Counted from the stretch's first letter, positions 18,786 through 28,749 are shown. The stretch is 64,000 bases of DNA from Paludifilum halophilum (GCF_002245355.1 NZ_NOWF01000004.1:124001-188000), one strand, 5' to 3'. Notes: generated from the letters alone by a model not told the origin. Program-made: numbers and translations.

Positions 18786-19477
18786 CCGATCGAGAGAGAA
18801 ACGGGCAACGGGATCGGGGGGAACGGGAGAATCCAACTCCAAAAGAAGCCGGCAATCGCGAAAAGGATGCCGGCGAGGCGAAAACAAAAGCCGCCGCTGC
18901 CGCTAAAGCGAAAGCCGCCGCCGCTGGTAAGGCGAAGGCCGCAGGAGCCAAACGCCCTTCCCCGCGAAAAAAAAAGAAGGAAGAGCCGCTGGAGCCCTCT
19001 CCAAAACAGCCGTTGCTGGATCAATACGTCCAAACGGTAACGGAGAAGGTTGGGAAGGAAACGGTGGAGGAGTCCTACATCAACCGTCCCAACGGTCACT
19101 TGCCGAGTATGGTCATTAAAAACGACCGCTGGGCGGAGACCGCCCGGCTGCTCAGGGAGGAGGAAAGCTTCGCCTTCGATTATCTGCAAAATCTATCCGG
19201 CGTAGACTATGAGGAGCACATGGAGGTGGTTTACCACCTTTACTCCATGAAGCATCGTCAGGGACTGTGCATCCGGGTAAAGACGGATAGAGAAGGCGCC
19301 AGTGTTCCCTCGGTGACGGAGATCTGGCCTGCTGCCGGTTGGAATGAGCGGGAGGTTTACGATCTGTTGGGGATCGACTTTCCGGGTCATTCGGACCTTC
19401 GGCGCATCCTGATGCCGGACGACTGGGTGGGCCACCCTTTGCGAAAAGATTATGAACCCTACGACAGGGAGGTCTGA
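18782..19477 (+). CDS. nuoC: NADH-quinone oxidoreductase subunit C with an Ala/Lys-rich N-terminal extension
   Basis: The core of about 140 C-terminal residues is the 30-kDa subunit, with [14 protein letters not shown] and the signature [27 protein letters not shown]. The first 75 or so residues are unusual: hydrophilic and then strongly enriched in Ala and Lys (residues 34-57), ending in a run of basic residues. The extension is probably disordered. Start GTG overlaps the nuoB stop. The extension shares the reading frame with no gap, so it appears to be translated. Confidence 0.92.
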   Translation: MTDRERNGQRDRGERENPTPKEAGNREKDAGEAKTKAAAAAKAKAAAAGKAKAAGAKRPSPRKKKKEEPLEPSPKQPLLDQYVQTVTEKVGKETVEESYINRPNGHLPSMVIKNDRWAETARLLREEESFAFDYLQNLSGVDYEEHMEVVYHLYSMKHRQGLCIRVKTDREGASVPSVTEIWPAAGWNEREVYDLLGIDFPGHSDLRRILMPDDWVGHPLRKDYEPYDREV

Positions 19478-19481
19478 TGCC

Positions 19482-20582
19482 GTGATCCGAACCGAAGAGA
19501 TGCTCTTGAACGTCGGTCCCCAACATCCGAGTACCCATGGTGTCTTTCGCCTCCTGGTTAAAATCGACGGCGAGAAAATCACCGAAGCGGAGCCTGTCAT
19601 CGGTTATCTGCATCGGGGGACAGAAAAGCTGGCGGAAGATCTGACCTATACTCAAATCATTCCTTATACCGACCGGATGGATTACCTGTCGGCGATGACC
19701 AATAATTACACTATTGTCCATGCGGCTGAAACATTAATGGAAGTGGAAATTCCGGAACGAGCGGAATTTCTCCGGGTGATCGTGATGGAATTGAACCGGA
19801 TTGCCAGCCACCTGGTCTGGTTCGGGACGTACCTGCTGGACCTCGGGGCGGTCAGTCCCTTTCTGTATGCCTTCCGGGAGCGGGAGGAAATCTTGGATCT
19901 GTTTAACGAGCTGTGCGGTGCCCGGATCACCTATAATTACATGCGGGTCGGAGGCGTCAAATGGGATGCCCCCGAAGGATGGATCGACAAGGTGAAAGCT
20001 TTGGCCGATAAGATGAAGGAAAAGACAGAGGAGTATGACCGCTTGGTATCCGGCAATGAGATCTTTATCAACCGCACCCGGGGAATCGGGGGTTACAGCG
20101 CCGATGACGCTTTGGCCTACGGGTTGTCCGGGGTGAACCTTCGGGCGGCGGGAGTGAAATGGGACTTGCGCAAGGACCGGCCCTACTCCATTTATAATCG
20201 GTTCCAATTCGATGTACCCGTTGGAGAAACGGGTGACCTGGAGGATAAATACCGTTGCCGGATGGAGGAAATTCGCCAATCGATCCGTATTTTGGATCAG
20301 GCCGTGGAGCACTTTCCCGAGGCCGGTCCCGTTATGGCCAAAGTGGGCCGCGTGATCCGCGTGCCGGCAGGGGAAGCGTATACCCAAATCGAATCTCCGC
20401 GAGGTGAACTGGGCTGCTATCTGGTCAGCCGGGGGAAAGATAAGCCTTATCGGCTGAAATTCCGCCGCCCTTCCTTCAATAATCTGCAAATTCTTCCCAA
20501 ATTGCTGAAGGGTGAAAATGTGGCTAATCTAGTCGCCATCCTGGGCGGTATCGACATCGTATTGGGGGAGGTGGACGCTTAA
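19482..20582 (+). CDS. nuoD: NADH-quinone oxidoreductase subunit D
   Basis: The 49-kDa subunit that forms the quinone-binding site with NuoB. The 366-residue protein begins VIRTEEMLLNVGPQHPSTHG, where the quinone-site histidines lie, and contains GYLHRGTEKLAE and the C-terminal LGGIDIVLGEVD. A GTG start at 19482 is supported by GGGAGGT (19467-19473). The upstream in-frame ATG at 19452 lies inside nuoC. Confidence 0.96.
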   Translation: MIRTEEMLLNVGPQHPSTHGVFRLLVKIDGEKITEAEPVIGYLHRGTEKLAEDLTYTQIIPYTDRMDYLSAMTNNYTIVHAAETLMEVEIPERAEFLRVIVMELNRIASHLVWFGTYLLDLGAVSPFLYAFREREEILDLFNELCGARITYNYMRVGGVKWDAPEGWIDKVKALADKMKEKTEEYDRLVSGNEIFINRTRGIGGYSADDALAYGLSGVNLRAAGVKWDLRKDRPYSIYNRFQFDVPVGETGDLEDKYRCRMEEIRQSIRILDQAVEHFPEAGPVMAKVGRVIRVPAGEAYTQIESPRGELGCYLVSRGKDKPYRLKFRRPSFNNLQILPKLLKGENVANLVAILGGIDIVLGEVDA

Positions 20583-20583
20583 A

Positions 20584-21558
20584 ATGAGTGCGATGACTTT
20601 TCTCGGCCCGGTCGTCCTCCTGTTGCTCGTCCTTGGATTCGTTACGATAGCGATTCTGTTCGAGCGGAAAGTACTCGGCTGGATGCAGGGGCGGGTCGGG
20701 CCCGTGCAGGTCGGACCCTGGGGGCTTTTGCAAACCGTTGCCGATGTCTTGAAGCTCCTGCTGAAAGAGGATATTATCCCGGGTAAAGCGGACCGGATTC
20801 TGTTTAAAATCGCGCCGGTGATCGCTTTTGTTCCGGCGTTTGCCGTCCTCGCCGTCATTCCCTACACCGACCGGATCGTTTTTGCTGACATCGGGGTGGG
20901 GCTGTTGTACTTTATCGCCATTTCCAGTATTACGACCATCGGCATTTTGGTCGGGGGCTGGTCTTCCAACAACAAGTATGCCTTGTTGGGTGCGATGCGT
21001 TCCGCCGCTCAGATGATCAGTTATGAGATTCCCTTGGTGATGTCGGTAGTCGGTGTCATTATGGCCGCCGGTTCCCTCAATCTGACAGAGATCGTCAAAG
21101 CCCAGGAAAGCTTGTGGTTTATTCTCCCCCAATTGATCGGGTTTGTGGTCTTTTTTGTCGCATCGCTGGCGGAGTTGAATCGGACGCCCTTCGACCTGCC
21201 GGAGGCAGAATCGGAGCTGGTGGCGGGATATCATGTGGAATACACCGGGTTCCGTTTCGCCTTCTTCATGTTGGCGGAATATGTTTATGTCTTCGCCATG
21301 GCCGGATTGACCACGGTTCTCTATCTCGGAGGGTGGAACCCTCTGTTCGGCTGGACGTTCCTTCCGCCGATCGTCTGGTTTGCGGCGAAGTTTTTGCTTA
21401 TCGTCTTTATCCTTTTCTGGATTCGGGCGACCCTCCCCCGGATCCGGCTGGACCAGCTGATGCAGTTAGGGTGGAAGGTCCTGCTCCCTCTGGCTCTCGT
21501 CAACATCTTTTTATCCGCGCTGTTCAAGGAAGTGTCCGGGATCGGAAACTTCTTTTAG
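20584..21558 (+). CDS. nuoH: NADH-quinone oxidoreductase subunit H
   Basis: The membrane subunit at the junction of the arms and the quinone tunnel. 324 residues, about eight helices. Conserved blocks are ERKVLGWMQGRVGPVQVGPWG, the loop ELNRTPFDLPEAESELVAGYHVEYTG (split conserved block) and the arginine-rich C-terminal WIRATLPRIRLDQLM. Begins one base after the nuoD stop. Confidence 0.96.
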   Translation: MSAMTFLGPVVLLLLVLGFVTIAILFERKVLGWMQGRVGPVQVGPWGLLQTVADVLKLLLKEDIIPGKADRILFKIAPVIAFVPAFAVLAVIPYTDRIVFADIGVGLLYFIAISSITTIGILVGGWSSNNKYALLGAMRSAAQMISYEIPLVMSVVGVIMAAGSLNLTEIVKAQESLWFILPQLIGFVVFFVASLAELNRTPFDLPEAESELVAGYHVEYTGFRFAFFMLAEYVYVFAMAGLTTVLYLGGWNPLFGWTFLPPIVWFAAKFLLIVFILFWIRATLPRIRLDQLMQLGWKVLLPLALVNIFLSALFKEVSGIGNFF

Positions 21559-21643
21559 GTGTTTGAAAAAGGTCGGAACCGCCAATGGAGGACTGTTGAT
21601 TATCCAGCAAATGGTGTGTAGAAAGCGATTGGAGGAATTCCCC

Positions 21644-22075
21644 ATGATGGGTTTGCTCAAGGGGATGGGTGTCACCCTGAAAACGATGTCCAAGAAGAAA
21701 GTCACCTATCAATATCCGGATGAACCGGTGGGAATGCCGGACCGTTTCCGGGGAGTTCAGCACTTTGACCCGGAAAAGTGCATTGTGTGTAACCAATGTG
21801 TCCGTGTCTGCCCTACGGATTGCATTACGCTCACCGGACGTAAACACCCGGATCCGGGTAAACGGGGTAAAATCATCGACACCTATGATATTAACTTTGA
21901 GATTTGCATCCTGTGCGATTTGTGTACGGAAGTCTGTCCGACGGAAGCGGTGGTCATGACGAACCATTTCGAGTTGGCTGCTTACAGTCGGGATGATCTG
22001 TTCAAAAACATGGAATGGCTCCACGAAAACAATACGGAAATCCGGAGCGAGAACAACGTCAACGCAAAGAGGTGA
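21644..22075 (+). CDS. nuoI: NADH-quinone oxidoreductase subunit I
   Basis: A ferredoxin-like subunit with two [4Fe-4S] binding motifs, CIVCNQCVRVCP and CILCDLCTEVCP, carrying clusters N6a and N6b. The start is placed at ATG 21644 because GGAGGA (21631-21636) is correctly spaced. An earlier in-frame ATG at 21563 would add 27 residues without a ribosome binding site. 143 residues. Confidence 0.95.
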   Translation: MMGLLKGMGVTLKTMSKKKVTYQYPDEPVGMPDRFRGVQHFDPEKCIVCNQCVRVCPTDCITLTGRKHPDPGKRGKIIDTYDINFEICILCDLCTEVCPTEAVVMTNHFELAAYSRDDLFKNMEWLHENNTEIRSENNVNAKR

Positions 22076-22080
22076 ACCGA

Positions 22081-22587
22081 GTGATTTCAATGAACGGCGA
22101 ATTTATCGCCTTTTTCCTCCTGTCGGTCATGGCCATCGCCGGGGCGGTGTTTATGATCAACTTCACACGGGTCGTTCACATGATTCTGGCGTTGGCCTTC
22201 ACCTTTCTCGGAATCGCGGGCATCTTTGTAACCTTAAACGCCGAATTTCTAGCAGTCGTTCAAGTCCTGATCTACACCGGGGCTGTCTCGATCCTGATGC
22301 TCTTCGGGATCATGTTGACCAGACACCGGGATGAGACCCGGGACGGAGGCCGCCCTTGGCACGCTTTTCTGTGCTTTTTGGGTGTGGGTGGTTTTTTCGC
22401 CCTCTTGATGCGGATTATTTACGGAAGCCCCTTCAACGGGGAGACAGCGAAAACGGAAACCTTCTCCGTATCCGGGCTGGGGGAGTCGGTGTTCAAGCAG
22501 TACGTGATTCCCTTTGAGGTGACCTCAATCCTTTTGCTTGTCGCCTTGGTCGGAGCCATCATCTTGGCCAAAAAGGAGCGATCCTGA
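22081..22587 (+). CDS. nuoJ: NADH-quinone oxidoreductase subunit J
   Basis: A proton-channel membrane subunit of 168 residues and about five helices. The conserved helix with the pi-bulge, '[21 protein letters not shown]', is present. A GTG at 22081 follows GAGGTGA; an ATG at 22090 is an alternative. Its stop overlaps the nuoK start by one base. Confidence 0.94.
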   Translation: MISMNGEFIAFFLLSVMAIAGAVFMINFTRVVHMILALAFTFLGIAGIFVTLNAEFLAVVQVLIYTGAVSILMLFGIMLTRHRDETRDGGRPWHAFLCFLGVGGFFALLMRIIYGSPFNGETAKTETFSVSGLGESVFKQYVIPFEVTSILLLVALVGAIILAKKERS

Positions 22588-22892
22588 TGCCGGTTTCATC
22601 CTACCTTGCCCTGGGTGCGATCCTGTTTTGTGTCGGGCTCTACGGGGTACTGACCAAACGAAATGCCGTCATGGTCCTGTTCTCCATCGAACTGATGTTG
22701 AACGCGGCCAATATTAACCTGGTCGCTTTTTCCAAATACGGGCTTTATGCCAATCAGACCGGACAGGTGTTCACGTTGTTTACGATTACCGTGGCCGCTG
22801 CCGAAGCGGCGGTGGGGATCGCCATTTTGTTCGCCCTCTACCGCAACCGAAGTACGGCGGAAGCGGACCGGTTCCAGTCGCTGAAGGGGTAA
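22587..22892 (+). CDS. nuoK: NADH-quinone oxidoreductase subunit K
   Basis: An antiporter-like subunit of 101 residues and three helices. The conserved glutamates in [17 protein letters not shown] and [11 protein letters not shown] are present. Overlaps nuoJ by one base. Confidence 0.95.
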   Translation: MPVSSYLALGAILFCVGLYGVLTKRNAVMVLFSIELMLNAANINLVAFSKYGLYANQTGQVFTLFTITVAAAEAAVGIAILFALYRNRSTAEADRFQSLKG

Positions 22893-22935
22893 GCGCCCCG
22901 GATTTGAACTTTACTAACGAAGGACGGGTGATCCC

Positions 22936-24801
22936 ATGTTGGAAAATGCGTGGACGATACCCCTCTTTCCCTTGGTCGCCTTTTTCCTCCTTCTATTCGG
23001 CCGGAAATCATGGGGGGAAAAAGCGGCGGCCTGGGTCGGCAGTCTGGCGGCATTCGCTTCCCTGGCCGTCTCCGCCGGGGTTTTGGCGGAGCGTTTAAGC
23101 GGAGCGGAAAACAGCCTGCTTTCTTTTTCGTGGCTGACCCTGGGAGAAACGGTCATTCGTTTCGGGATCGAGGTGGATCCACTTAACGCCCTCATGCTGC
23201 TGATCGTCAGTCTGATCAGCTTTCTGGTTCACGTCTATTCCTACGGTTATATGAAAGGAGACGGACGGGTTCCCGTTTTTTATGCCTACCTGAGCCTGTT
23301 TACCTTTTCCATGCTAGGCTTGGTCGTATCCGCCAACCTGCTCCAGCTCTACATCTTTTGGGAGTTGGTCGGGGTCTGTTCCTTCCTGTTGATCGGTTTT
23401 TGGTATTTCAAGCCGGAGGCGAAGCAGGCCGCTAAAAAAGCTTTCGTTGTCACCCGGATCGGGGATATCGGTTTGTTTCTGGCATTACTGCTCGCCTTTT
23501 GGTATACCGGGAGTTTGGAGTTGGGCCCCATCTTCGCGGCTGTGGAAGCGGGTCAGGTACCGGCGGAGATGGTGACACTGATCGCCGTGTTGATCTTCGT
23601 CGGTGCTATCGGTAAATCAGGCCAGTTTCCCTTACATACCTGGTTGCCTGATGCGATGGAGGGACCGACCCCCGTCAGCGCCTTAATCCATGCGGCGACA
23701 ATGGTGGCCGCCGGAGTGTACTTGGTCGCCCGGACCTTTCCCCTGTTTGAGGCGTCTCCGGTCGCATTGGATACAGTCGCTTATGTAGGGGCCTTTACGG
23801 CGATTTTCGCCGCCTCCATCGGTTTGGTGCAAAACGATATCAAGCGGGTGTTGGCCTACTCCACCGTCAGCCAGCTGGGTTATATGATGCTGGCTCTCGG
23901 TTCGGCGGGTTATGCGGCGGGCGCTTTTCATCTGATGACACACGCCTTTTTTAAAGCCCTTCTCTTTCTCGCCGCCGGGGCGGTGATTGTGGCTTTGCAC
24001 CATCAGCAAGACATTCGTAAAATGGGTGGGCTGTGGTCGACTCATCCGGGAATCGGTTGGCTTTTTTTGATCGGTTGTCTGGCGATCTCTGGGATTCCCC
24101 CTTTCTCCGGGTTTTTCTCCAAGGACGAGGTGTTGGCTTCCGCCTGGATGGACGGACGGCCGGGTGTTTTCGCCGTCGGTGTGGTTGCCGCTTTTTTCAC
24201 CGCCTTCTACATGTTCCGCCTCTTTTTTCTGGTCTTCACCGGTTCCTTTCGCGGGGAAGGAAACCGGGGATCTGTGCCCAAATCCATGCTCTGGCCGATG
24301 GGCATACTGGCGGTTCCGGCTGTAGCGGCAGGTTTTGTTGAATATCCGACACCTTTTTTCAGCCGCTGGTTGACGGAGGGAACCGGTCTCGCCGCAGAGG
24401 CGGGGGGAACAGTCCCGCTGTGGTTGCCCGTATTGGCGACGCTGGCCTCCTTGGCGGGGGTAGCGCTCGCATGGGCGATGTATGTCAAACGGGTGCTTCC
24501 GGCGGATGACTTAACCAAGCCCATCCCATGGGGGTACCGTTTGTTAAAAAACAAGTATTTTATCGACGAGATCTATGCAAAAGGAGTGGTCCTTCCGTAC
24601 CGGTGGCTGGGAGCCTTCCTTCGCGGTTTTGACCGGTTTGTAGTGTCGGGTCTGGTCCGATTTTCCGCCGGGATTTTCCGTACCGTCGGCAGGATCGGCT
24701 CGGCGATCCAAAACGGTCAGGCGCAGACTTACGCCCTTGTCAGCCTGGTCGGTCTGGTCCTTCTCATTATCGGCTTGACAGCGGGGAGGTTGTTTGGATA
24801 A
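22936..24801 (+). CDS. nuoL: NADH-quinone oxidoreductase subunit L
   Basis: The distal Mrp-antiporter-like proton pump subunit, 621 residues, about 15-16 helices. Key blocks: YSYGYMKGDGRVPVFYAYLS, the helix with WELVGVCSFLLIGFW, LHTWLPDAMEGPTPVSALIH, and the C-terminal lateral helix ending in residues LVLLIIGLTAGRLFG. The stop overlaps the nuoM start by one base. Confidence 0.96.
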   Translation: MLENAWTIPLFPLVAFFLLLFGRKSWGEKAAAWVGSLAAFASLAVSAGVLAERLSGAENSLLSFSWLTLGETVIRFGIEVDPLNALMLLIVSLISFLVHVYSYGYMKGDGRVPVFYAYLSLFTFSMLGLVVSANLLQLYIFWELVGVCSFLLIGFWYFKPEAKQAAKKAFVVTRIGDIGLFLALLLAFWYTGSLELGPIFAAVEAGQVPAEMVTLIAVLIFVGAIGKSGQFPLHTWLPDAMEGPTPVSALIHAATMVAAGVYLVARTFPLFEASPVALDTVAYVGAFTAIFAASIGLVQNDIKRVLAYSTVSQLGYMMLALGSAGYAAGAFHLMTHAFFKALLFLAAGAVIVALHHQQDIRKMGGLWSTHPGIGWLFLIGCLAISGIPPFSGFFSKDEVLASAWMDGRPGVFAVGVVAAFFTAFYMFRLFFLVFTGSFRGEGNRGSVPKSMLWPMGILAVPAVAAGFVEYPTPFFSRWLTEGTGLAAEAGGTVPLWLPVLATLASLAGVALAWAMYVKRVLPADDLTKPIPWGYRLLKNKYFIDEIYAKGVVLPYRWLGAFLRGFDRFVVSGLVRFSAGIFRTVGRIGSAIQNGQAQTYALVSLVGLVLLIIGLTAGRLFG

Positions 24802-26327
24802 TGGATTCCCTCATCAAAATACTTCCCACATGGATCGCCTTTTCTCCTCTGCTCGGGTTTTTCTGTCTGCTCTGGGTACCCCGGAATCGGAGCGGATGGG
24901 TAAAAGGGGTCGGGATGTTGTCGACTCTCCCTCCTTTACTCCTGTCCCTGTTTTTATACCAGAGGTTTGACTTTGCTTCCCGAGAGGTGCAGTTTTCCCA
25001 TACCTTCGATTGGTTTCACATTCCTCTGCCTCAGGGGCAGACATGGAGTTTTTCCTACAGTATGGGTGTAGACGGTTTGTCCATGCCTCTGGTGGTGATG
25101 ACTGCGGTCATCGCCACCCTGGCCGCAACGGCCTCCATGTATGTCAAGAAACGGACCAAGGGTTACTTTCTCCTGTTCACGCTGTTGGAGGTGGGGATGC
25201 TGGGCGTGTTCATGGCCCGGAACCTCCTTCTCTTTTTCCTTTTCTTTGAGGTGACCCTGGTGGCTACTTTCTTCTTGATCGGGATCTGGGGTCTGGTTCA
25301 CCGGGAAAAAGCGGCCAACCAGTTCCTGTTGTACAACGGGTTGGGATCGGCTTTCATGCTGATCGCCTTTATCGGGATCATGGTCCTGTTCCAAACCCTG
25401 GATTTTTCCCGGTTACAAATGGTGTTGAACAATCCCCAGACCCAGATGGCACTGGCATCCCAGCCGCAGTTTCAAACCCTGATCTGGGGCATTTTCATCG
25501 CCTTGGTGATCGCCTTTGGCATCAAATTGCCTATCTTTCCCTTCCATACCTGGATGCTGAAGGTACACGCGGAAGCACCGCCCTCGGTGGTGATGATTCA
25601 TGCCGGAGTATTGTTGAAGATGGGCGCCTACGGATTGATCCGGTTCGGGGTGGAACTGTTTCCGTCTCAGCTGAGGGAAGCCGCTGTGGTCTTGGCTGTG
25701 CTGGGCCTGATCAATATTCTGTATGGAGCCGTCTTGGCCTTTGTTCAGCAGGACTTGCGCCGCGTGTTGGCTTACGCTAGTGTCAGCCACATGGGAATCA
25801 TCCTCTTCGGGATTGCCTCTCTCAACGTGGAAGGACTGTCGGGAGCGGTTTTCCAGGCGGTTTCTCACGGTTTTATTTCCGCCTTGATGTTCTTTTTCAT
25901 CGGCAGTTTATATGAGCGAACCCGCACGACGCGGATCGAGGAGCTGGGAGGGCTGGCCCGGTCCATGCCTGTTCTCTCCGGCGTTTTCCTCGCCGGGGGC
26001 TTGGCCCTGTTGGGCTTACCCGGCATGTCCGGCTTTGTTGCCGAGTTTCTGGCCTTTCTCGGTCTGTTTCAGACCCAGCCGATCCTGGCCGCCTGCGGGG
26101 CGATCGGTTTGATTTTGGCTGCCATTTATACATTGAGGGCGGTGCTTGGTACCACCTTCGGCCCGGATCGCGGGACATGGAGCGGTCCGGCCGATATCCG
26201 GACGTATGAAGCGGCTCCGATGTTCATCCTGCTGGCTCTGATCGTTCTGGTCGGCGTCTATCCCGGAGTGTTGGGAGACCCGATGCAGACCACGCTGCAA
26301 TTGATCGTGTCCAGGATAGGAGGGTAG
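24801..26327 (+). CDS. nuoM: NADH-quinone oxidoreductase subunit M
   Basis: The second antiporter-like proton pump subunit, 508 residues and about 14 helices, with the block FPFHTWMLKVHAEAPPSVVM, the glutamate in FFEVTLVATFFLIGIWG, and the lysine-bearing helix near VLAYASVSHMGIILFG. Overlaps nuoL by one base. Confidence 0.96.
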   Translation: MDSLIKILPTWIAFSPLLGFFCLLWVPRNRSGWVKGVGMLSTLPPLLLSLFLYQRFDFASREVQFSHTFDWFHIPLPQGQTWSFSYSMGVDGLSMPLVVMTAVIATLAATASMYVKKRTKGYFLLFTLLEVGMLGVFMARNLLLFFLFFEVTLVATFFLIGIWGLVHREKAANQFLLYNGLGSAFMLIAFIGIMVLFQTLDFSRLQMVLNNPQTQMALASQPQFQTLIWGIFIALVIAFGIKLPIFPFHTWMLKVHAEAPPSVVMIHAGVLLKMGAYGLIRFGVELFPSQLREAAVVLAVLGLINILYGAVLAFVQQDLRRVLAYASVSHMGIILFGIASLNVEGLSGAVFQAVSHGFISALMFFFIGSLYERTRTTRIEELGGLARSMPVLSGVFLAGGLALLGLPGMSGFVAEFLAFLGLFQTQPILAACGAIGLILAAIYTLRAVLGTTFGPDRGTWSGPADIRTYEAAPMFILLALIVLVGVYPGVLGDPMQTTLQLIVSRIGG

Positions 26328-26331
26328 GGAA

Positions 26332-27852
26332 ATGGAAAAATATTTATTGGATTACAACTGGACCGTGATGGCCCCGGAACTGATCATCGCCGGTGCCGCT
26401 GCCCTGCTCTCCATCATCGATCTGTTGATGAAAGAAAAGCAGGATAAGCGGGTATTGGCCAGTCTCGGTTTTGTAGCGGTATTAGGGGCCCTCTATTTCA
26501 CTGTCTCCCGGTTTGGACAACAACCCTACGAAATCCTGGGAGACACCTACCGGATTGACGATTTTGGCCTCGTGTTCAAAACACTTCTGCTGACGGGGAC
26601 GGCCCTGGTACTGGCCGTTTCCCTTCAGGAAGCGAAGCGGAAGGAGATCACTGCCCAGGGGGAGTATTACTACCTTCTTCTTACCGCTCTTCTCGGGGGG
26701 ATGATCCTCACCTCCTCCGCCGATTTGATCACCCTATTTGTCGGTCTGGAGCTTTTGTCCATCTCTTCCTACATCCTGGCCGGGATTCGCAAGCGGCGGA
26801 CGGACTCCAATGAGGCCGCATGGAAATATGTCGTTCTCGGCGGGGTGTCTTCGGCCTTTATCCTGTACGGGATGTCCTTTGTCTACGGGTTGGCCGGGAC
26901 GACTAACCTGTATACCGCCCAGGAACGAATGGCGGAAGCAATGGGCAACGGGATGGAGTCTTTTGTCTATCTCTCCCTGTTCCTGATGCTGTTCGGATTC
27001 GGATTTAAAGTGGCCTCCGCTCCTTTCCACATGTGGGTACCGGATGTGTACCAGGGAGCCCCCACTCCGGTTACCACTTTTCTGGCCGTCGTCTCCAAAA
27101 CCGCCGCCTTCGCTTTGATGATCCGGGTGATCCTGGGGGGATACCTGTTTCTGTTCAACAGCCGGACCGCCGAAGGACTGGAACTGCTGACGACGGCGCT
27201 GTTGGTCCTGGCCGGTCTGTCCATGGTGATTGGCAACACCGTCGCCCTTCGGCAATTCAACAACAAACGGTTGATGGCCTACTCCAGCATCGCCCATGCC
27301 GGGTATACGCTCGTACCCTTGGCCACTCTGGGACCGATGCTGTTCGAAAGTACCGTCTATTATCTGACGGCGTATCTGTTGATGACTTTGGGGGCTTTTA
27401 CCGTGATCGGCATTGTGGAACGGAACGCGGGTACCGGGGATATTTCCGCCTTTGCCGGTCTTTCCCGGCGTTCCCCCCTGACGGCGGCGGCCATGACGAT
27501 TTTCCTGATCTCTCTCTCCGGAATTCCGGTCACCGCCGGGTTTTTCGGCAAGTTTTACATCTTGATCAACGCCGTCGCTACTCAGCACTTCTGGATTGCC
27601 GCCATCATGTTGGCCACCACCGTCGTCTCCTATTTTTACTACTTCGGGATCGTTCGAATGATGTATTTCCGCCCGCCTGTCCTTGAAGGAAAGGTGAAGG
27701 TTCCACCGGCATCAGCCCTGGTGATCGCTGTCGCCATGATCGGTACGGTCGTATTGGGAATCACTCCTCAGTGGGCGTTGGAACAGCTCGGTGAGGTCAA
27801 TTGGGCCGCCGCTCTCTCTCCTCTGAACGGAGGAGCGCCTCCAGCACAGTGA
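26332..27852 (+). CDS. nuoN: NADH-quinone oxidoreductase subunit N
   Basis: The third antiporter-like proton pump subunit, 506 residues and about 14 helices, with LELLSISSYILAGIRK, APFHMWVPDVYQGAPTPVT and KRLMAYSSIAHAGYTLVPL. It closes the operon. The genes nuoE, nuoF and nuoG for the NADH-oxidising module do not follow it; a strong terminator does. Confidence 0.96.
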   Translation: MEKYLLDYNWTVMAPELIIAGAAALLSIIDLLMKEKQDKRVLASLGFVAVLGALYFTVSRFGQQPYEILGDTYRIDDFGLVFKTLLLTGTALVLAVSLQEAKRKEITAQGEYYYLLLTALLGGMILTSSADLITLFVGLELLSISSYILAGIRKRRTDSNEAAWKYVVLGGVSSAFILYGMSFVYGLAGTTNLYTAQERMAEAMGNGMESFVYLSLFLMLFGFGFKVASAPFHMWVPDVYQGAPTPVTTFLAVVSKTAAFALMIRVILGGYLFLFNSRTAEGLELLTTALLVLAGLSMVIGNTVALRQFNNKRLMAYSSIAHAGYTLVPLATLGPMLFESTVYYLTAYLLMTLGAFTVIGIVERNAGTGDISAFAGLSRRSPLTAAAMTIFLISLSGIPVTAGFFGKFYILINAVATQHFWIAAIMLATTVVSYFYYFGIVRMMYFRPPVLEGKVKVPPASALVIAVAMIGTVVLGITPQWALEQLGEVNWAAALSPLNGGAPPAQ

Positions 27853-27885
27853 AATCAGTTCCTGCACCCCGTTAATCGTTCTGTT

Positions 27886-27935
27886 AAAAATCGATTATCC
27901 GCCGTAACATGCGGTGGGTAATCGATTTTTTATGA
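27886..27935 (+). terminator. Terminator of the nuo operon
   Basis: A 19-bp stem begins with AAAAATCGATTA (27886-27897) and closes with TAATCGATTTTT (27919-27930), its inner part TCCGCCG / CGGTGGG. The T-run is on the plus side and A-run on the other, so it could work in both directions. Confidence 0.9.
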
Positions 27936-28179
27936 TTTAAAACCTCTGGCGGCCCGACCGTTTTTGACAACAGGAAATCCTCTCTTTTGAAAAAATTTTA
28001 TATTAAGTTTTGAAATTTCCCCTAAATATCGAATGAATAGCGGATTTGCCGGATCCACTTACGCTCCTGAAAAAAGGGTTTTTGTGTTCGGCATCGAATA
28101 TTTATATCGGGAAAAGGAGGGATGAAAGAAGCACCGATTTTTGCAGTAACAGGAGTGAGACGGAACGCATCCCCTTGCC

Positions 28180-28319
28180 CTAGAAGCGTTTTGAAAAAGC
28201 CTCTTTTCGGGAGGATTGGGTTTCACACGGAGTGCCTTTGGCTCGTCAGAACAACGAAACGGAGGGTGGAATCCTATCCCGGGCCACCAAGGACATGCGC
28301 TCAATCACAACGCCTCTAG
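28180..28319 (+). repeat. MITE-like repeat, copy C
   Basis: A 132-bp body (28184-28315), the same length as copy A, flanked by CTAG at 28180-28183 and 28316-28319. Ends are AAGCGTTTTGA and TCACAACGCCT. The central block CTTTGGCTCGTCAGAACAAC is identical to copies A and E. The stem arms have diverged partly in concert. The rest of the 573-bp gap between nuoN and ywzB contains no gene. Confidence 0.85.
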
Positions 28320-28356
28320 AGAAATTAACCGATCGATGGATCAGGGAAAGGGGACG

Positions 28357-28385
28357 TTGCTTTCAAACGCGTTTTAAGGTAGCAT
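28357..28385 (+). promoter_or_regulatory. Possible sigma-A promoter for ywzB-ywmB-murA
   Basis: TTGCTT (28357-28362), a 17-bp spacer and TAGCAT (28380-28385), 40 bp before ywzB. Both boxes are imperfect. Confidence 0.45.
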
Positions 28386-28425
28386 AGGAATATCGTGAAC
28401 TTACTATCAAAGGAGTGCATACGTT

Positions 28426-28671
28426 ATGGATGAAGCGACAGGCTTCTTCGGAGTCACTGCACTCATTAATATCCTGCTCTCCCTGGCCAGTATTGGATTT
28501 AGTTGGTGGGTCCTGACCAACCTGCGGCTGGACCTGTTCCTCAAAGAACCGAAAGGAGCGCAAGCCAAGGCGCTGTATATCATCCTTTCCATTGTCCTGG
28601 GACATTCCCTGGCCTCTTTTCTCATCGATTATACGAGCTGGTCCCGGATGGTCGGCCAACTATTCGGTTGA
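28426..28671 (+). CDS. ywzB: DUF1146 family membrane protein (YwzB)
   Basis: An 81-residue protein with two hydrophobic helices (about residues 10-32 and 47-66) around the motif WWVLTNLRLDLFLKEPKGAQ typical of DUF1146/YwzB. The function is unknown. It stands between the respiratory operons and ywmB-murA as in Bacillus. Start ATG with AAAGGAG upstream. Confidence 0.88.
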   Translation: MDEATGFFGVTALINILLSLASIGFSWWVLTNLRLDLFLKEPKGAQAKALYIILSIVLGHSLASFLIDYTSWSRMVGQLFG

Positions 28672-28749
28672 TCGATCCCCCTTCATCCTGTATATCCTCT
28701 CTTTGTATCGTGAACAATGGATGGAAAAGATACGGGGAGAGGATCAGCG

